Below, piece after piece: positions 41,885 through 53,904 of a stretch of DNA of 64,000 nucleotides. A model generated the notes under the pieces. That model searched no databases, was not told where the DNA came from, and saw nothing but the letters and a program-made list of their open reading frames with translations. The translations under genes were made by a program, and so were the position numbers. Every line of letters begins with the position of its first letter. The first letter of the stretch is position 1. Source of the DNA: Lithodes maja (Eukaryota; Arthropoda; Malacostraca; Decapoda; Lithodidae); assembly GCA_037953745.1 (NCBI GenBank), contig JBAKBP010003238.1:93795-157794 (forward strand), written 5' to 3'.

Positions 41885-41997
41885 GACTTCTTTATTTTGC
41901 CAATATTAAGACCTTACGTGCCAGTTGGGTGTTTTTTTCCCCGTCGAGCGATAGTGAGCCTGTAAAATAGGATTAACCAGCCTTAGGCCGAGATAGT
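41885..41997 (-). repeat. Family K, copy 8 (fragment)
   Basis: Reverse fragment with GCCAATATTAAGACCTTACG, GTGCCAGTTGGGTGT, GAGCGATAGTGAGCCTGTAA and a decayed palindrome (GCCTTAGGCCGA). Confidence 0.7.
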
Positions 41998-42144
41998 TTT
42001 TCTAGAAGGGGATTTTTTTTTTTTTTTTTTTTTTTAATTATGATTTTTTTTTTTTTTTTGCATAGCTTTATAAAGGTCTATGGAGCAACCCCCCCCCCCC
42101 CCCGCCTTAGCGTAACCTAACCAACAGGTCTAGGTGTTATTCAC

Positions 42145-42181
<37 letters not shown>

Positions 42182-42500
42182 AGAGTTTGTGTGCGCGCGT
42201 GTGCGTGTGCGTGCATGTGTGCATAAACTATTGCTTAGGTTCCCAATCAATATCAGAAAGTTAAAAACACTCAAATATTTCCCCTGTGCCTGTAATCCTC
42301 ATGACAAATACTAATGAAGGAATGAACAGACCAAAAAAAGTACCTACTACTCAAAAAAAAAAAAAAAAAAAAAAATAGAACACTAATACTCCAGCGAAAA
42401 TGAAGAACAGTTCGCAGCTTGCATTAATTCCCAATATGAGTGGCCAAAGAAGAATATACCTTTTAGGGAATAGTGGAGAGTATGCGCTATGATCCCAAGA
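41998..42500. other. Simple repeats and unassigned sequence
   Basis: T-runs (42012-42060), a C-run near 42091-42103, (GT)n at 42147-42172 followed by GTGCGCGCGTGTGCGTGTGC, and an A-run near 42353-42375. No gene recognised. Confidence 0.6.
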
Positions 42501-42562
42501 GAGTACAAAGGAGTACAAAGGAGTACAAAGACAATCAAGCAACAACAGGTCTAGTGACCCTT
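42501..42562 (-). mobile_element. CR1-A LINE 3' tail, minimal fragment
   Basis: Three GAGTACAAAG repeats then ACAATCAAGCAACAACAGGT and CTAGTGACCC, the same as the 3' ends of both long CR1-A copies. Only ~60 bp is present, so this is an extremely 5'-truncated insertion abutting the CR1-B 3' end. Confidence 0.8.
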
Positions 42563-43504
42563 AAGAACATAAGACAATGGGAGTCTGCAGAAAGCCGATT
42601 GGCCTAAGCAAGGCAGATCCCTGTCCCACACAACCCCAATTATAGGCTCAACACTCTAATACCCTGAGGATCATCTTACCAAAACGGTTAGAGATTAACG
42701 CAGGATTACGGGGGTCTGCAGAGCGCTGATTGACCCAAACCTGCTGATCCCCCTTCACACCCAACCCTTCTCGTCCATATGCTTATCCAATTTTATCTTA
42801 AAGCTCCCTTCCGTTTTTAATCCCACTATAGCACTTGGTAGTCCATTCCACCCATCTACAACTCTGTTACCAAACCAATATTTGCCTATATCTTTTCTGA
42901 AACGAAATTTATCTAATTTGAAACCATTGGTACGAGTTCTTTCGCTATCACTGAGCTTTAGTACATTTGTCATGTCCCCTTTGTTAATCCCACTAACCCA
43001 CTTGAACACCTCTATCATATTCCCTCTAACTCTGCGTCTCTGTAACGAATGTAAGCCTAATTTCTTCAACCTTTCTTTATACGGAAGATTTCTAATATGG
43101 ATAATTTTTGGCATTCTACGTTGTACTCTCTCCAATGAATCTATGTCCATTCTGTAATAAGGACACCAAAATTGAACAGCATAATCCATATGGGGTCTCA
43201 CTAATGACAAGTAAAGTTTTAAGATAACATCAGCAGTTCTGTTACTCACACTCCTAGAGATGAACCCGAGAATACTGTTTGCCTTGTTTCGAACACTTAT
43301 ACACTGTTGTCTAGGCTTCAAATCATTGCTAACAAACACACCTAGATCTTTCTCACAATTCGAGTTTTCTAATTCCATATTAGCTAGTTTATATTTAACA
43401 TTTGTATGCATCTTCCCTATCTTTAATACCTTGCATTTGTCAATGTTAAACTTCATCTGCCAATTTACTGACCATTCGTGTAAGGTATCTAGATCCCTTT
43501 GGAG
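42563..43504 (-). mobile_element. CR1-B LINE, copy 2, 3' half
   Basis: Antisense. It starts with the AAGAACATAAGA terminal repeat, 3' UTR to ~42750, then the RT C-terminal frame (42755-43456). It is cut at GGAG 43501-43504 by Gypsy-2 and resumes at 62286 in matching register (copy 1 reads ECLQRDLD across the same point). The halves are now ~18.8 kb apart. Confidence 0.92.
42755..43456 (-). pseudogene. CR1-B copy 2 RT C-terminal part
   Basis: 233 codons: MKFNIDKCKVLKIGKMHTNV, NSNCEKDLGVFVSNDLKPRQ, RPHMDYAVQFWCPYYRMDID and the end WFGNRVVDGWNGLPSAIVG. The catalytic FADD lies in the other half (62286 onward). The Met is internal; native coding continues upstream to 43504. Confidence 0.9.
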
Positions 43505-45397
43505 TGTGACGCTCCTGCATAGTAGCCACGTGCGGGCATGCGCGCGCGTCGGCTGCCCAGCTGTTTAGAAACCGGCTGGCGGCAGCCGGCCGGCCGGCTT
43601 TTCCTTAGTATATATCCTACGATAATGTAACTAATGTCTGGGATATTCTTATGTTGTTTCACAGCTTGAAGCTGCCCTTTTTCTTAACCAACGCATCTTA
43701 GTATATTTTATTCTCGATAGTTGATTGTTTCATTATAATATATAAGATGTAAGTCTAGTGAGAGTGGGAGGAGACGAGCGGGAGAGAGAGACCGGCTGGG
43801 GGACGTTGCTTCCCGCGGAGAGTCTAGCTTGGGACGAGCCTGATGTTGCCAATTTGATTGCAACGTTAGGCTTAGTTTCGACTCACGCAAGGGGTAGAGG
43901 ATTTTGACCCGGCAACTGTGTTGAGTGTTGCCAAGCATGGGATGTATTTTGCATGCCTACGGTGGGGTCCAGACAGATTCAAGACTCAGAGCTCACCTCA
44001 CTGTCGTACCCTTCGGACCCCCTTGATATCTATCCCTCTCAACCCCACTTAGAAACTTTCTCTCTTACTTTGTATACTTCTTTCCACTACTTCACCAGTC
44101 TATTTAATTATCCCATCCCCTTGATAGACCTTATATCTATTATTGTATTAACGATGAGCTCTCAGATAACTAGATAGGATTTAGGGCCTTATGCAGAGAT
44201 TTAATTGTTAATGAGACCTAGGAAGCTTTTTTGTTGTCTCATATTTGGTGGTTTCATGCTTGCTAGTGTGTTCTTGTGTCAGGTTAGCAGGGGCTAGACC
44301 GGAGGGGAGGCTTTTTGCGATCCTTTAAGTAAAGTCTGCTGGTGCGAGTCCTGTGGACCCGCACGACTTTACTAGGATACCCGTGGGAGTCTGGGGGCAT
44401 TTTTTTGTCTGTGTCCCTGTGTGTCTAGCGTTGTGTTGTGTGAGGGCCCTTGCCTAGTCCACTCAGCACTGCGCTAGCACGTCTTGCTTTTGTTTTAGGG
44501 TCGCCAGGAGAGAGTCAGATACTTGCGATCTGAGTCTCTCAAGAGAGCACCCTTTCAATTAGAGTAATTTGGCGCACAGACTTGGGAACGTCCCTAGGCT
44601 AGAGCAGGTGGCTCAGCCCGGGAATCCGAAGCCTATATCCTTCCGGCTAGACCTCTGCCACCTGGCAGATTAACAGCTAGGGGTTTATCATCTCTGTATG
44701 CTTGTTATTGTGCCACAGTTTACCGTTTTTGTGAGCATTGTGAGTCAGGGTGTGGCTTAGAGACTTTGTCCGAGCAGGCTTGCCTGACTAAGAGTGAGAA
44801 GCACACCTGTATGTGGTTATGTTCCGAGTTGCTGCCTTTATTTAATTATACCTATGCCATTATACACTGTATGGCCTATCACTAGAATTTATTTCTGCTT
44901 ATGAGTTAAGAGTTCTCTAAATCCGTAACTTACTTTCTTTGCTAAGCATCAGATCCTACAGTAGCCGCATGCAGTTTGGAAACCTGCATCTTGTCTACCT
45001 GTACGATGTTTTGAGGACTGTTTGCTTTCACCTTCTTTCACGCAGGGGTGATTAGTTGTATTAATTAACGTAACGTTAAATGTACTTTCTTCTAGTTTGT
45101 TATTAAATTGTTTCTGCAATTTAATTCCGTTATCTATCTTTTCCTTGAAGCTTTAAGTCAACTTAATTGTGTGATCTTTTATATAGCCTGCTTGACTATC
45201 AGCAGGCTATAGTGCGTGCACCCTGTAACCGAGTCATAGGATACCTCGTTGTCCAGGCAGGACTCTTGACGGTTTAGGGTGGTTTGTTGCCTGGGTTTAT
45301 AGATAAGGGTTGGATCTAGCGTTTTCCGTTGTTGCTTGTTGCCGCATACCTAGTCCAATAGAAAGAGCCCAGTGTTTATATATCCCAGGACGTAACA
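43505..45397 (+). repeat. Gypsy-2 5' LTR
   Basis: 1893 bp, TGTGACGCTCCTGCATAGTA to GGACGTAACA. It shares the terminal bases, but little else by eye, with the Gypsy-1 LTR. Short open frames within it are unsupported. Confidence 0.95.
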
Positions 45398-45609
45398 AAT
45401 GGCGACCTTGCATAGGATTTACTGAACAGAGGAATATAGTGGTCATTTGTTTTGAGATTCCTTGTGATTAGAGGAATACAGTGGACATAGTTTTGTTTTG
45501 GAGCAACCAATATAACACATTAAAGACTTTAAATAACATTAGTATATACATACTTGCATAGGAGATAAGGCACATTCTATAACCGTGATAATTACTGCAG
45601 TACACAAAC
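45398..45609 (+). promoter_or_regulatory. Gypsy-2 primer-binding site and leader
   Basis: TGGCGACCTTGC at 45400-45411, two bases after the LTR, is the same primer-binding site as Gypsy-1. The leader runs to ATG 45610. Confidence 0.8.
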
Positions 45610-48420
45610 ATGTCTAATACATCGGAACACAGTGATGGGTCAGGTCACGATATGGGCTCGGAGCGAGAAAGACCTGTGCAGTGGCTAGTCGATAGCGAGG
45701 AGGGTGCTAGAAGATTTTTAGAGGTGCCCCTTACCGCTGCCAGGGTGTTGAAGCTGAATAAGTATGGCTTAAAGTGTGTGGCAGGTCTTCAGGGTCACCA
45801 GGGTTTAAGTGGCATGAGGAAAGATCAGCTGAGGACTTTGATATTGGGTTTAGAAGGGAGAGACCTGGGTGGAGAGGCGACTGGGTGCCCCGGTCCCCAG
45901 CCCCCCCTCCACTCTACCCCCATATCAAACGTCAGGGTGCCTGAATTTAGTTCATACCCCCAAGTTGATGGTCAATGGCAGCGTGGAATTCAATCACAGG
46001 GACCCTCTCCATTAAATGCACCTTCCCCTCCTCAAGGGTTGACTCCAGATTTGTTGTTTCGGCTTGAGATGGCCAAGGTTGAGGTTGCTAGAGCTCAGGT
46101 TGAGGCTACCGAAAGACAGGCTAGAGCTCAGGTTGAGGCTGCCGAGAGACAGGCTAGTGTGCAGGCTGAGGTTGCTAGAGCTCAGGCTGAGGCTGCAGAG
46201 AGAACAGCTATACAAGAGGCTGAACTGCAGGCAGAGTCTACTAGGTATTGGGCTGACAGGGAGCTGGAGAGATCTCGAGTGGAGGTAACAGGGCGAAATA
46301 TTGGGGGAGGTAACAGACATCGGGACCAATCATTGTCGCACCTGCTTAAACTAGTTCCTGTGTTCGATGAATTAGGTGTGACTGAGTTTTTTATGCAATT
46401 TGAGAAGAAGTGTCAGGAACACCAGTGGCCTCAGGAAAAGTGGGCAGCATTAGTTTCATCAAGACTCCTAGGAAAGGGGCTAAAAGCGTATGATGCACTA
46501 CCTTTAGAGTCCTGTGTAGTTTATGATGAGCTAAAGAAGGTTGTGCTACGGGCCTATGAGTTACAACCAGAAACTTACCGCTTGAAGTTTCGGGGTGTTA
46601 CTAAGGGCAAGGATAGTACCTTCCTAGAACACGCCCGGGACTTGTCTGATGCACTACGACATTGGCTGCATTCCGAGAGGGCAGCTACTTTTGAGGAGTT
46701 GACTGAGCTGGTTCTCTTGGAGCAGTTCTTTAAGTGCACAGGCGGGGACTTAACATTAAATATAAAGGAAAAAAATCCTAGAACTCTCCAGGAGGCAGCA
46801 GAAATGGCTGACCGCCGACTGTCATTAATTCGAGGGTGCGAAGCAGCAGCTAGGAGTGAGTCGGGTGCAAAGGATCGTACCCCTCCCCCTCCCAAGAATT
46901 TTGATTCACATAAATACACAAAACCATGTAGCACTGACAATAAAACTGAACATAAACCATATACCGTCCCGTATAAGAAGTCTAATGGTACCTCCCACTC
47001 TCAAGGGAAACCAAAGAGTAAAGAGTGCTTTGCATGTCACAAGGAGGGTCACTTTGCAAATGCTTGTCCGAACAAGCCACCAAACAAGGTTGTGTCATTG
47101 TCCCGCAGCATAGGGGTGTCGCCTATATCTTCTGAGTTTGCCAAGGGTAGTTCGTCAGAGGTTGGGACACAGCCTGTGTTCAAGAGTCCGGAAGGCTCGA
47201 ACTCTGTCCGCGACGTCTTTGGGGGTCATAGAGGGCATGGTTTTGTGAGGTGGGCTGGCGAAAGGCGAGGAGTTAAGGTATTGCGTGATACTGGGGCTTC
47301 TCAGACCTTGTTAAAGAACTTTACTGGTAGGCCGATTAACGCTGCTCGGGTGGTGGTAGTTCAGGGGATCAATGCTACGAAGTCCTACCCGCTGGTGCGG
47401 ATGGAGCTGGAGGTGGGTGGTGTGGCGAAGGAGCTGGATGTTGGAATTGTAGAGAACTTGCCTGTTGGGGGCGTCGACCTCCTCCTCGGCAACGACTTTG
47501 CGGTGCCTGCTTCTAAGGTTTCACCCTTGGTCATTGCCGAGAAGGCGGCCGACGTTAGTAGGGAGGAACAGGAGTGGGTTGAGAAGTGTAGCGTACAAAC
47601 TATGGCGTGTGTTGTGACGCGTTCTCAGACATCCGGAGCCTTGCAGCCACCACCTCAGTCTATCAAACCACGGAGGAAAGGTCACAAGAAAACGGGAAGT
47701 GTTGGTCAATTGGAGAGTTTTGAGCCGGCAGTGTTTCTTGGTGACTCATTATTGGCACCTATGTTAGAGTCTGGAGAGGCCCCGGGGCCTGTCACCGCTA
47801 GTGCAGGTGCAGGGCAGGAAGAAACTCTGCGACAGCATCGTTATGCGCAGCGTGAGGCAAGGATGGCTCAGCGGGACATTGGAAGTGGAAATAAATTATT
47901 TAAGATGAACTTGGATAATCTCGCACCTGCTGATATATGTTCCTTGCAGCTGGAAGATCCTGAAGTCAGGGCATGTGGTAATGGTGCTGTCGAACTGGAG
48001 AGCGATGGGGATGCGCAGCCTGGTGATTTTTTCTTGTCCGAGGGGATCTTGTATCGGAGACATCAGGATCCCAAGAAAAAGTGGGATGGCGGGTCAGGAT
48101 TAGTGGACCAGTTAGTAGTACCGAGGGTGTGCCGTGAGAGCTTATTGAGATTAGCTCATGATGTGCCTTTGGCAGGGCACCTGGGGGCACGTAAGACGGA
48201 GGCAGCTCTGAGCAAGCTTTTCTGGTGGCCTGGGTTAAAGGCGAGTGTCGTGTCATGGGTGTCACAGTGTCACACTTGTCAAGTTGTTGGGAAACACAAT
48301 CAGGTCATCCCGAGAGCCCCGTTACAACCCCTCCCTGTCATTGGGCCGCCCTTCAGCAAAGTAGTTATCGATATGGTTGGCCCATTGCCCCCACTAGTGC
48401 CAGCAATAAATTTTTACTAA
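45610..48420 (+). pseudogene. Gypsy-2 Gag-protease-integrase N-terminus (frameshifted)
   Basis: 936 codons from ATG 45610 (MSNTSEHSDG). An Ala/Glu/Arg-rich coiled coil built of EVARAQVEAAERQA-type repeats lies at residues ~155-210. A CCHC knuckle CFACHKEGHFANAC follows near residue 475, then protease at LRDTGASQTL near residue 560 and the integrase HHCC module HDVPLAGHLG...CHTC. The first catalytic Asp is in VVIDMVG. The frame breaks within PPLVPAINFY at ~48400; Gypsy-1 reads through here, so one base is probably missing. The rest of integrase continues in another frame. Confidence 0.9.
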
Positions 48421-49062
48421 CTGTAATGGATGTAGCAACACGGTATCCAGATGCTTACCCCATGCACAACGGGATGGCTAAGACTGTTGTCAAAAACCTA
48501 CTTGTCTATTTCTCTCATTATGGCTACCCTCAGGAGATCCAGTCTGATCAGGGATCCAATTTTACTTCTGCTCTGTTTAAGCAGACCATGCAGCAACATG
48601 GGATAGTGTCTGTGGTGTCATCTGCCTACCATCCCGAGAGTCAGGGAGTTTTGGAAAGGTGGCACTCGACTCTCAAGAGTATGTTGCGGTGTTATTGCAT
48701 GGAAAATGGGAAGGACTGGGATCTAGGTCTCCCATACGTATTATTTGCTGCGAGAGAAGTACCTGGGGAGAGCTTGGGATTTAGCCCGAACGAGTTGGTT
48801 TTTGGACACAGGGTCAGGGGGCCCCTCCACATAGTCAAGGAGATCTGGGAGGGAGTCACAAAGCCATGCTCGCTTCTAAAGTATGTAGTTGAAAGCCGTG
48901 AGAGAATGCTAAAGAGCTTGGAGGTAGCAGGTCGGAACCTTAAGAGTTCACAAGCTCAGATGAAGGACAGATGCGACCAGAAGGTGAAGCTGAGGGAGTT
49001 TGAAGTAGATCAGGAGATACTGATACTACTGCCTCTGGTGGGACACCCCTTGTCTGCCAAGT
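48403..49062 (+). pseudogene. Gypsy-2 integrase core, continued
   Basis: Continues in the shifted frame: NKFLLTVMDVATRYPDAYPM, QSDQGSNFTS (second Asp) and YHPESQGVLERWHS (Glu), preserving D-35-E. LVFGHRVRGPL follows, then the start of the GPY module up to HPLSAK, where a LINE is inserted. By chance the LINE is in frame, giving a long chimeric open frame (48225-50132). Confidence 0.9.
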
Positions 49063-50132
49063 TGACTGTTGACGATACTGTTGACCATCAAATCCTTCTA
49101 AAGAAACTCGAACATTATGGCATTAGAGGTACCATTAGCAAATGGTTTCACTCTTATCTAACTAATCGAAAACAGTGTGTACAATATAAGGACAATTCAT
49201 CTAATATGCAAATAATATCCTACGGAGTACCACAAGGTTCTATACTGGGTCCATTGTTGTTCATTTTATTTATTAATGATATTGTAAACTCAAGTAAGTT
49301 ATTTAAATATATATTATTTGCTGATGACAGTACTCTGTACGCCAGTCACCGGGACTTGCGCTCTCTTATTGTTTCTATAAACAATGAACTTAAGAATGTA
49401 CATAATTGGATAACTACCAATAAACTTACACTAAATATTAATAAAACTAACTTTATAGTCTTTCACAGAAACAAAAACGTTCCAAATGATATGCAACCAA
49501 TTAAATTTGGTAATCAATCAGTGAGAGAAGTGGAGAGCGTTAAGTTTCTGGGGATAACGGTGGACAGAAAACTGTCTTGGAACTTACACATAAAGGACGT
49601 AACAAATAAACTAAATAAACAATGTGGTATACTGTACTTAACACGCCAATGTCTTGACTTAAATGCCCTAAAGCTTTTATATTATTCAGTAATTTATCCA
49701 TTTCTCTTATACTGTCATACAGTATGGGGAGCGACGGGTAAAAGTAAATTACAACCTGTTGAAGTTGCACAAAGAAAGGTTATACGAACAATTACATTTA
49801 GATCCAAATATGCTCACACCAATGAATTATTTCGACAACTTAATCTCTTAAAATTTGAAGATATTAACATATTTTGCAGTGCTATCTTTGTATACAAAGC
49901 ATTAAATGGCTATAACAATGTGGAATTATTTAGACATCGTGAAAATGAAAGGTATGCATTAAGAAATATAAATTCTTTAAATATTCCCCTAATGACCTCT
50001 AGACAATCCCAGACATCAATAAAATACCATGGTGCGAAAGTTTGGAATCAGTTGTCTCCTGACTTACAAAATAAACCCACTCTGCCTAGTTTCAAAATAT
50101 CACTCAAATCTTCACTAATGTCTAAATATTAA
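49063..50132 (+). pseudogene. LINE RT fragment (C-terminal half)
   Basis: TVDHQILLKKLEHYGIRG, SYGVPQGSILGPLLFILFIN, catalytic FADDSTLYASH, VKFLGITVDRKLSW, YCHTVWGATGK and HGAKVWNQLSPDLQ are standard LINE RT segments. The N-terminal RT motifs and the endonuclease are lost to 5' truncation. It ends at TAA 50130-50132. Clade not determined. Confidence 0.87.
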
Positions 50133-50544
50133 TCTTACTTAACATTTGACAATAAAACTGCCACAACCCTAATTTACAATCACCTTTATATCGGAAACAA
50201 ATTAAGATACTGTTCTGGTGTTGATCAATATGTAGGTACCGTACTGTATATAAGGCTGGGGTTTGCTCTACCCACAGCGGTCTGGGTGGGGGGTGGTTCG
50301 GGGTGGTGGCTAGGTAATTATACCTGGCCACTGTTCCGAATCCCTTCTTGCTGTGGCTGCGGGGCTGGGGTTGTGCCTCATTAGCTATAATTATATAATA
50401 TTATATGTTTTAATAATCTTACTGTATGTAAAATAACCATCGAGTTGTATTCAAGGTGCCTTTAAGAGAGATTGTTCTCAAAAGGCGCAGCCATGATATT
50501 ATTTTATTGTAAAATTAACATATATTGTATGTTTGATTGGCAAA

Positions 50545-50579
<35 letters not shown>
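49063..50579 (+). mobile_element. 5'-truncated poly(A) LINE in Gypsy-2 integrase
   Basis: About 1.5 kb ending in a ~33-base A-run (from 50547). AAGT stands before (49059-49062) and after (50580-50583), a probable short target duplication. Joining the flanks restores the GPY segment (HPLSAK + YSGPYRVV). Only the second half of an RT protein remains. Confidence 0.88.
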
Positions 50580-50583
<4 letters not shown>

Positions 50584-50584
<1 letters not shown>

Positions 50585-52235
50585 TTCTGGTCCGTATCGG
50601 GTTGTAAGGAAGGTTTCTGATCTCGACTATTTAGTAGCTACTCCTGATCGTAAGAAAAAGAACCAACTTTGTCATGTAAATCTGATGAAAGAGTATGTGA
50701 GGTGCCCCTCCGAGCCTCTCACTGTCCCGGTGTTGATCTGCAGCGATCGTGGTGGAGAAGGAGGAAGGGACAGTCAAGCTGCGGGGGAGGATAATTGGGA
50801 TTGTCATGTTTCCGTGGATCAGTGGGCGGGGAATTCTAGACAAGTGGCTCACGAGTTGATATTGCACCTGCCTGAGCAACAGCGTGTAGCTGTGCAGCAC
50901 TTGTTTGATTCAAACCCAGCTGTTTTCGCGGAGCATCCTGGCCTCACTACTCAAGCGGTGCAAGATGTCGATGTTGGGGACCACCCGCCCTTTAAATCAG
51001 TGCCATACCGTGTTCCCCCTATTAAATTACCAGCACTTAGGGAAGAGCTGGATTATATGCTGAAACGTGGGCTGATTTCTGAGGGTGCAGTAAGGTGGAC
51101 TTCCCCCGTCACACTGCAGCCCAAACCAGATGGCAAGGTGCGGTTTTGTATAGATTTCCGCAGGTTGAATGGTTTAACCCCCACAAATGCCTACCCTCTC
51201 CCTCGCGTGGACGACAGTGTGGATAAGATAGGAAAAGCCAAGTTCCTCACTAAGATAGACCTTGTTAAGGGGTATTGGCAAGTGCCCTTGTCTGAGCGAG
51301 CGCGAGAGGTGTGTGGGTTTGTGGTGGACGGTGCCACATATCGTTGCCATGTTATGCCATACGGGCTGAAAAATGCCCCTGCAACGTTTCAGAAATTAAT
51401 GAACGACATTGTAGCCGACATTCCCAACTGTACAGTGTACCTAGATGATGTCATAATATACGACGAGGATTTTAACAGTCACTGTGCTCACATCGGACAG
51501 CTTTTTAATAAACTGAATGAAGCAGGTTTGGTGGTAAACCTGGGTAAGTGCGATTTTGTCAAAGCCACAGTTTTGTACCTGGGGTTCGAGGTGGGGATGG
51601 GTCAGGTGTGCCCTCCACAGACAAAGATCAAAGCCATCGATCAGTTTCCCCAGCCTACGACTAAGAAACAAAGCATGCGGTTTCTAGGTATGATAGGCTA
51701 TTATCGACATTTCATCAAAGGCTATTCGACTGTACTTGCACCTTTAACTGACTTATTAGCTAAGGACAAGAAGTTCCGGTGGTCTCCTGAGTGTGCAGAG
51801 GCGTTTTCCTTGGTGAAACACCTGTTATGTACCCACCCCATACTCAGGGCCCCGGACTTCAGCAGACCTTTTCAGCTGGCGACTGATGCCAGTGGCGTAG
51901 GGGCTGGGGCTCTCTTGTTACAGACAGATGATGAAGGTATCGAACATCCAGTGAGTTTTTACAGTAAACAATTCAATAGTGCACAAAGGAATTACTCTGT
52001 AATTGAAAAAGAACTCCTGGCGATAGTGCTGGCGCTCAGGCACTTCGATGTATATGTTCCTGCTTTCGGACCAGTCGTAGTGGTTTATACCGATCATCAC
52101 CCTCTGATATTCTTGAATCAGTTTCATAACCGGAATATGAGGCTGACCAGGTGGTCACTCATGCTTCAGGAGTATAATCTGGACATACGCCATATTGCCG
52201 GTTCTGATAACGTGATGTCTATCAAAGGTGGATGA
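50584..52235 (+). pseudogene. Gypsy-2 GPY module, RT and RNase H
   Basis: Starts SGPYRVVRKVSDLDYLVATP, reads without a stop through GEDNWDCHVSV (Trp where Gypsy-1 has TAG), then RT: KVRFCIDFRRLN, LTKIDLVKGYWQVP, MPYGLKNAPATFQ and YLDDVIIYD. RNase H has FQLATDASGVGAG, VIEKELLAIVLALRHF, VVVYTDHHPL and IRHIAGSDNV. The end differs from Gypsy-1 (VMSIKGG stop) through a ~9-bp deletion. The open frame's upstream part (from 50472) is LINE tail and poly-Lys from the A-run, not native. Confidence 0.9.
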
Positions 52236-52556
52236 TGTTGGTTAGACTACCACAGGATTGAGGGTTGAGTGTGGAGGAAAATAGGCTGTCACTGTAGTTC
52301 AGCCGAGATTTTTTTTTAAAAAAAGCAAAAACCTTATAAAAACTCTTTATTTTTATAACGTGTAGAATTTTGTATAAGATGTTGTAGCAGTATCTAAGTT
52401 GAATGTTTTCGCTTATTGTCGCTAAGTTAGTTGAACTTGCTCGGTGGAGCGCAACAGTCTTTATTTTGTTTATGTATAGTGCCTTGTGTCGCAACAGTGT
52501 GTGGTACTATGAGAAGCTTTCTGTTAGATATGAAGAACTTAGTCAAGGGTCTTATA

Positions 52557-52568
52557 TCTTGGGGGAGG
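52557..52568 (+). promoter_or_regulatory. Gypsy-2 polypurine tract
   Basis: TCTTGGGGGAGG directly precedes the 3' LTR start at 52569, in the same position as in Gypsy-1 and Gypsy-3. Confidence 0.8.
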
Positions 52569-53904
52569 TGTGACGCTCCTGCATAGTAGCCACGTGCGGG
52601 CATGCGCACGCGTCGGCTGCCCAGCCGTTTAGAAACCGGCTGGCGGCAGCCGGCCGGCCGGCTTTTCCTTAGTATATATCCTACGATAATGTAACTAATG
52701 TCTGGGATATTCTTATGTTGTTTCACAGCTTGAAGCTGCCCTTTTTCTTAACCAACGCATCTTAGTATATTTTATTCTCGATAGTTGATTGTTTCATTAT
52801 AATATATAAGATGTAAGTCTAGTGAGAGTGGGAGAGAGAGACCGGCTGGGGGACGTTGCTTCGCGCGGAGAGTCTAGCTTGGGACGAGCCTGATGTTGCC
52901 AATTTGATTGCAACGTTAGGCTTAGTTTCGACTCACGCAAGGGGTAGAGGATTTTGACCCGGCAACTGTGTTGAGTGTTGCCAAGCATGGGATGTATTTT
53001 GCATGCCTAGGGTGGGGTCACAGATTCAAGACTCGGAGCTCACCTCACTGTCGTACCCTTCGGACCCCCTTGATATCTATCCCTCTCAACCCAACTTAGA
53101 AACTTTCTCTCTTACTTTGTATACCTTCTTTCTACTACTTCACCAGTCTATTTAATTATCCCATCCCTTTGATAGACCTTATATCTATTATTGTATTAAC
53201 GACGAGCTCTCAGATAACTAGATAGGATTTAGGGCCTTATGCAGAGATTTAATTGTTAATGAGACCTAGGAAGCTTTTTTGTTGTCTCATATTTGGTGGT
53301 TTCATGCTTGCTAGTGTGTTCTTGTGTCAGGTTAGCAGGGGCTAGACCGGAGGGGAGGCTTTTTGCGATCCTTTAAGTAAAGTCTGCTGGTGAGAGTCCT
53401 GTGGACCCGCACGACTTTACTAGGATACCCGTGGGAGTCTGGGGGCATTTTCTTGTCTGTGTCCCTGTGTGTCTAGCGTTGTGTTGTGTGAGGGCCCTTG
53501 CCTAGTCCACTCAGCACTGCGCTAGCACGTCTTGCTTTTGGTTTAGGGTCGCCAGGAGAGAGTCAGATACTTGCGATCTGAGTCTCTCAAGAGAGCACCC
53601 TTTCAATTAGAGTAATTTGGCGCACAGACTTGGGAACGTCCCTAGGCTAGAGCAGGTGGCTCAGCCCGGGTATCCGAAGCCTATATCCTTCCGGCTAGAC
53701 CTCTGCCACCTGGCAGATTAACAGCTAGGGGTTTATCATCTCTGTATGCTTGTTATTGTGCCACAGTTTACCGTTTTTGTGAGCATTGTGAGTCAGGGTG
53801 TGGCTTAGAGACTCTGTCCGAGCAGGCTTGCCTGACTAAGAGTGAGAAGCACACCTGTATGTGGTTATGTTGCGAGTTGCTGCCTTTATTTAATTATACC
53901 TATG
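52569..53904 (+). repeat. Gypsy-2 3' LTR, left part
   Basis: Matches 43505 onward, with a 14-bp deletion near 52830 (GGAGACGAGCGGGAGAGA shortened). It is cut at ...ATACCTATG by Gypsy-3; TATG 53901-53904 is the target duplication. Confidence 0.95.
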
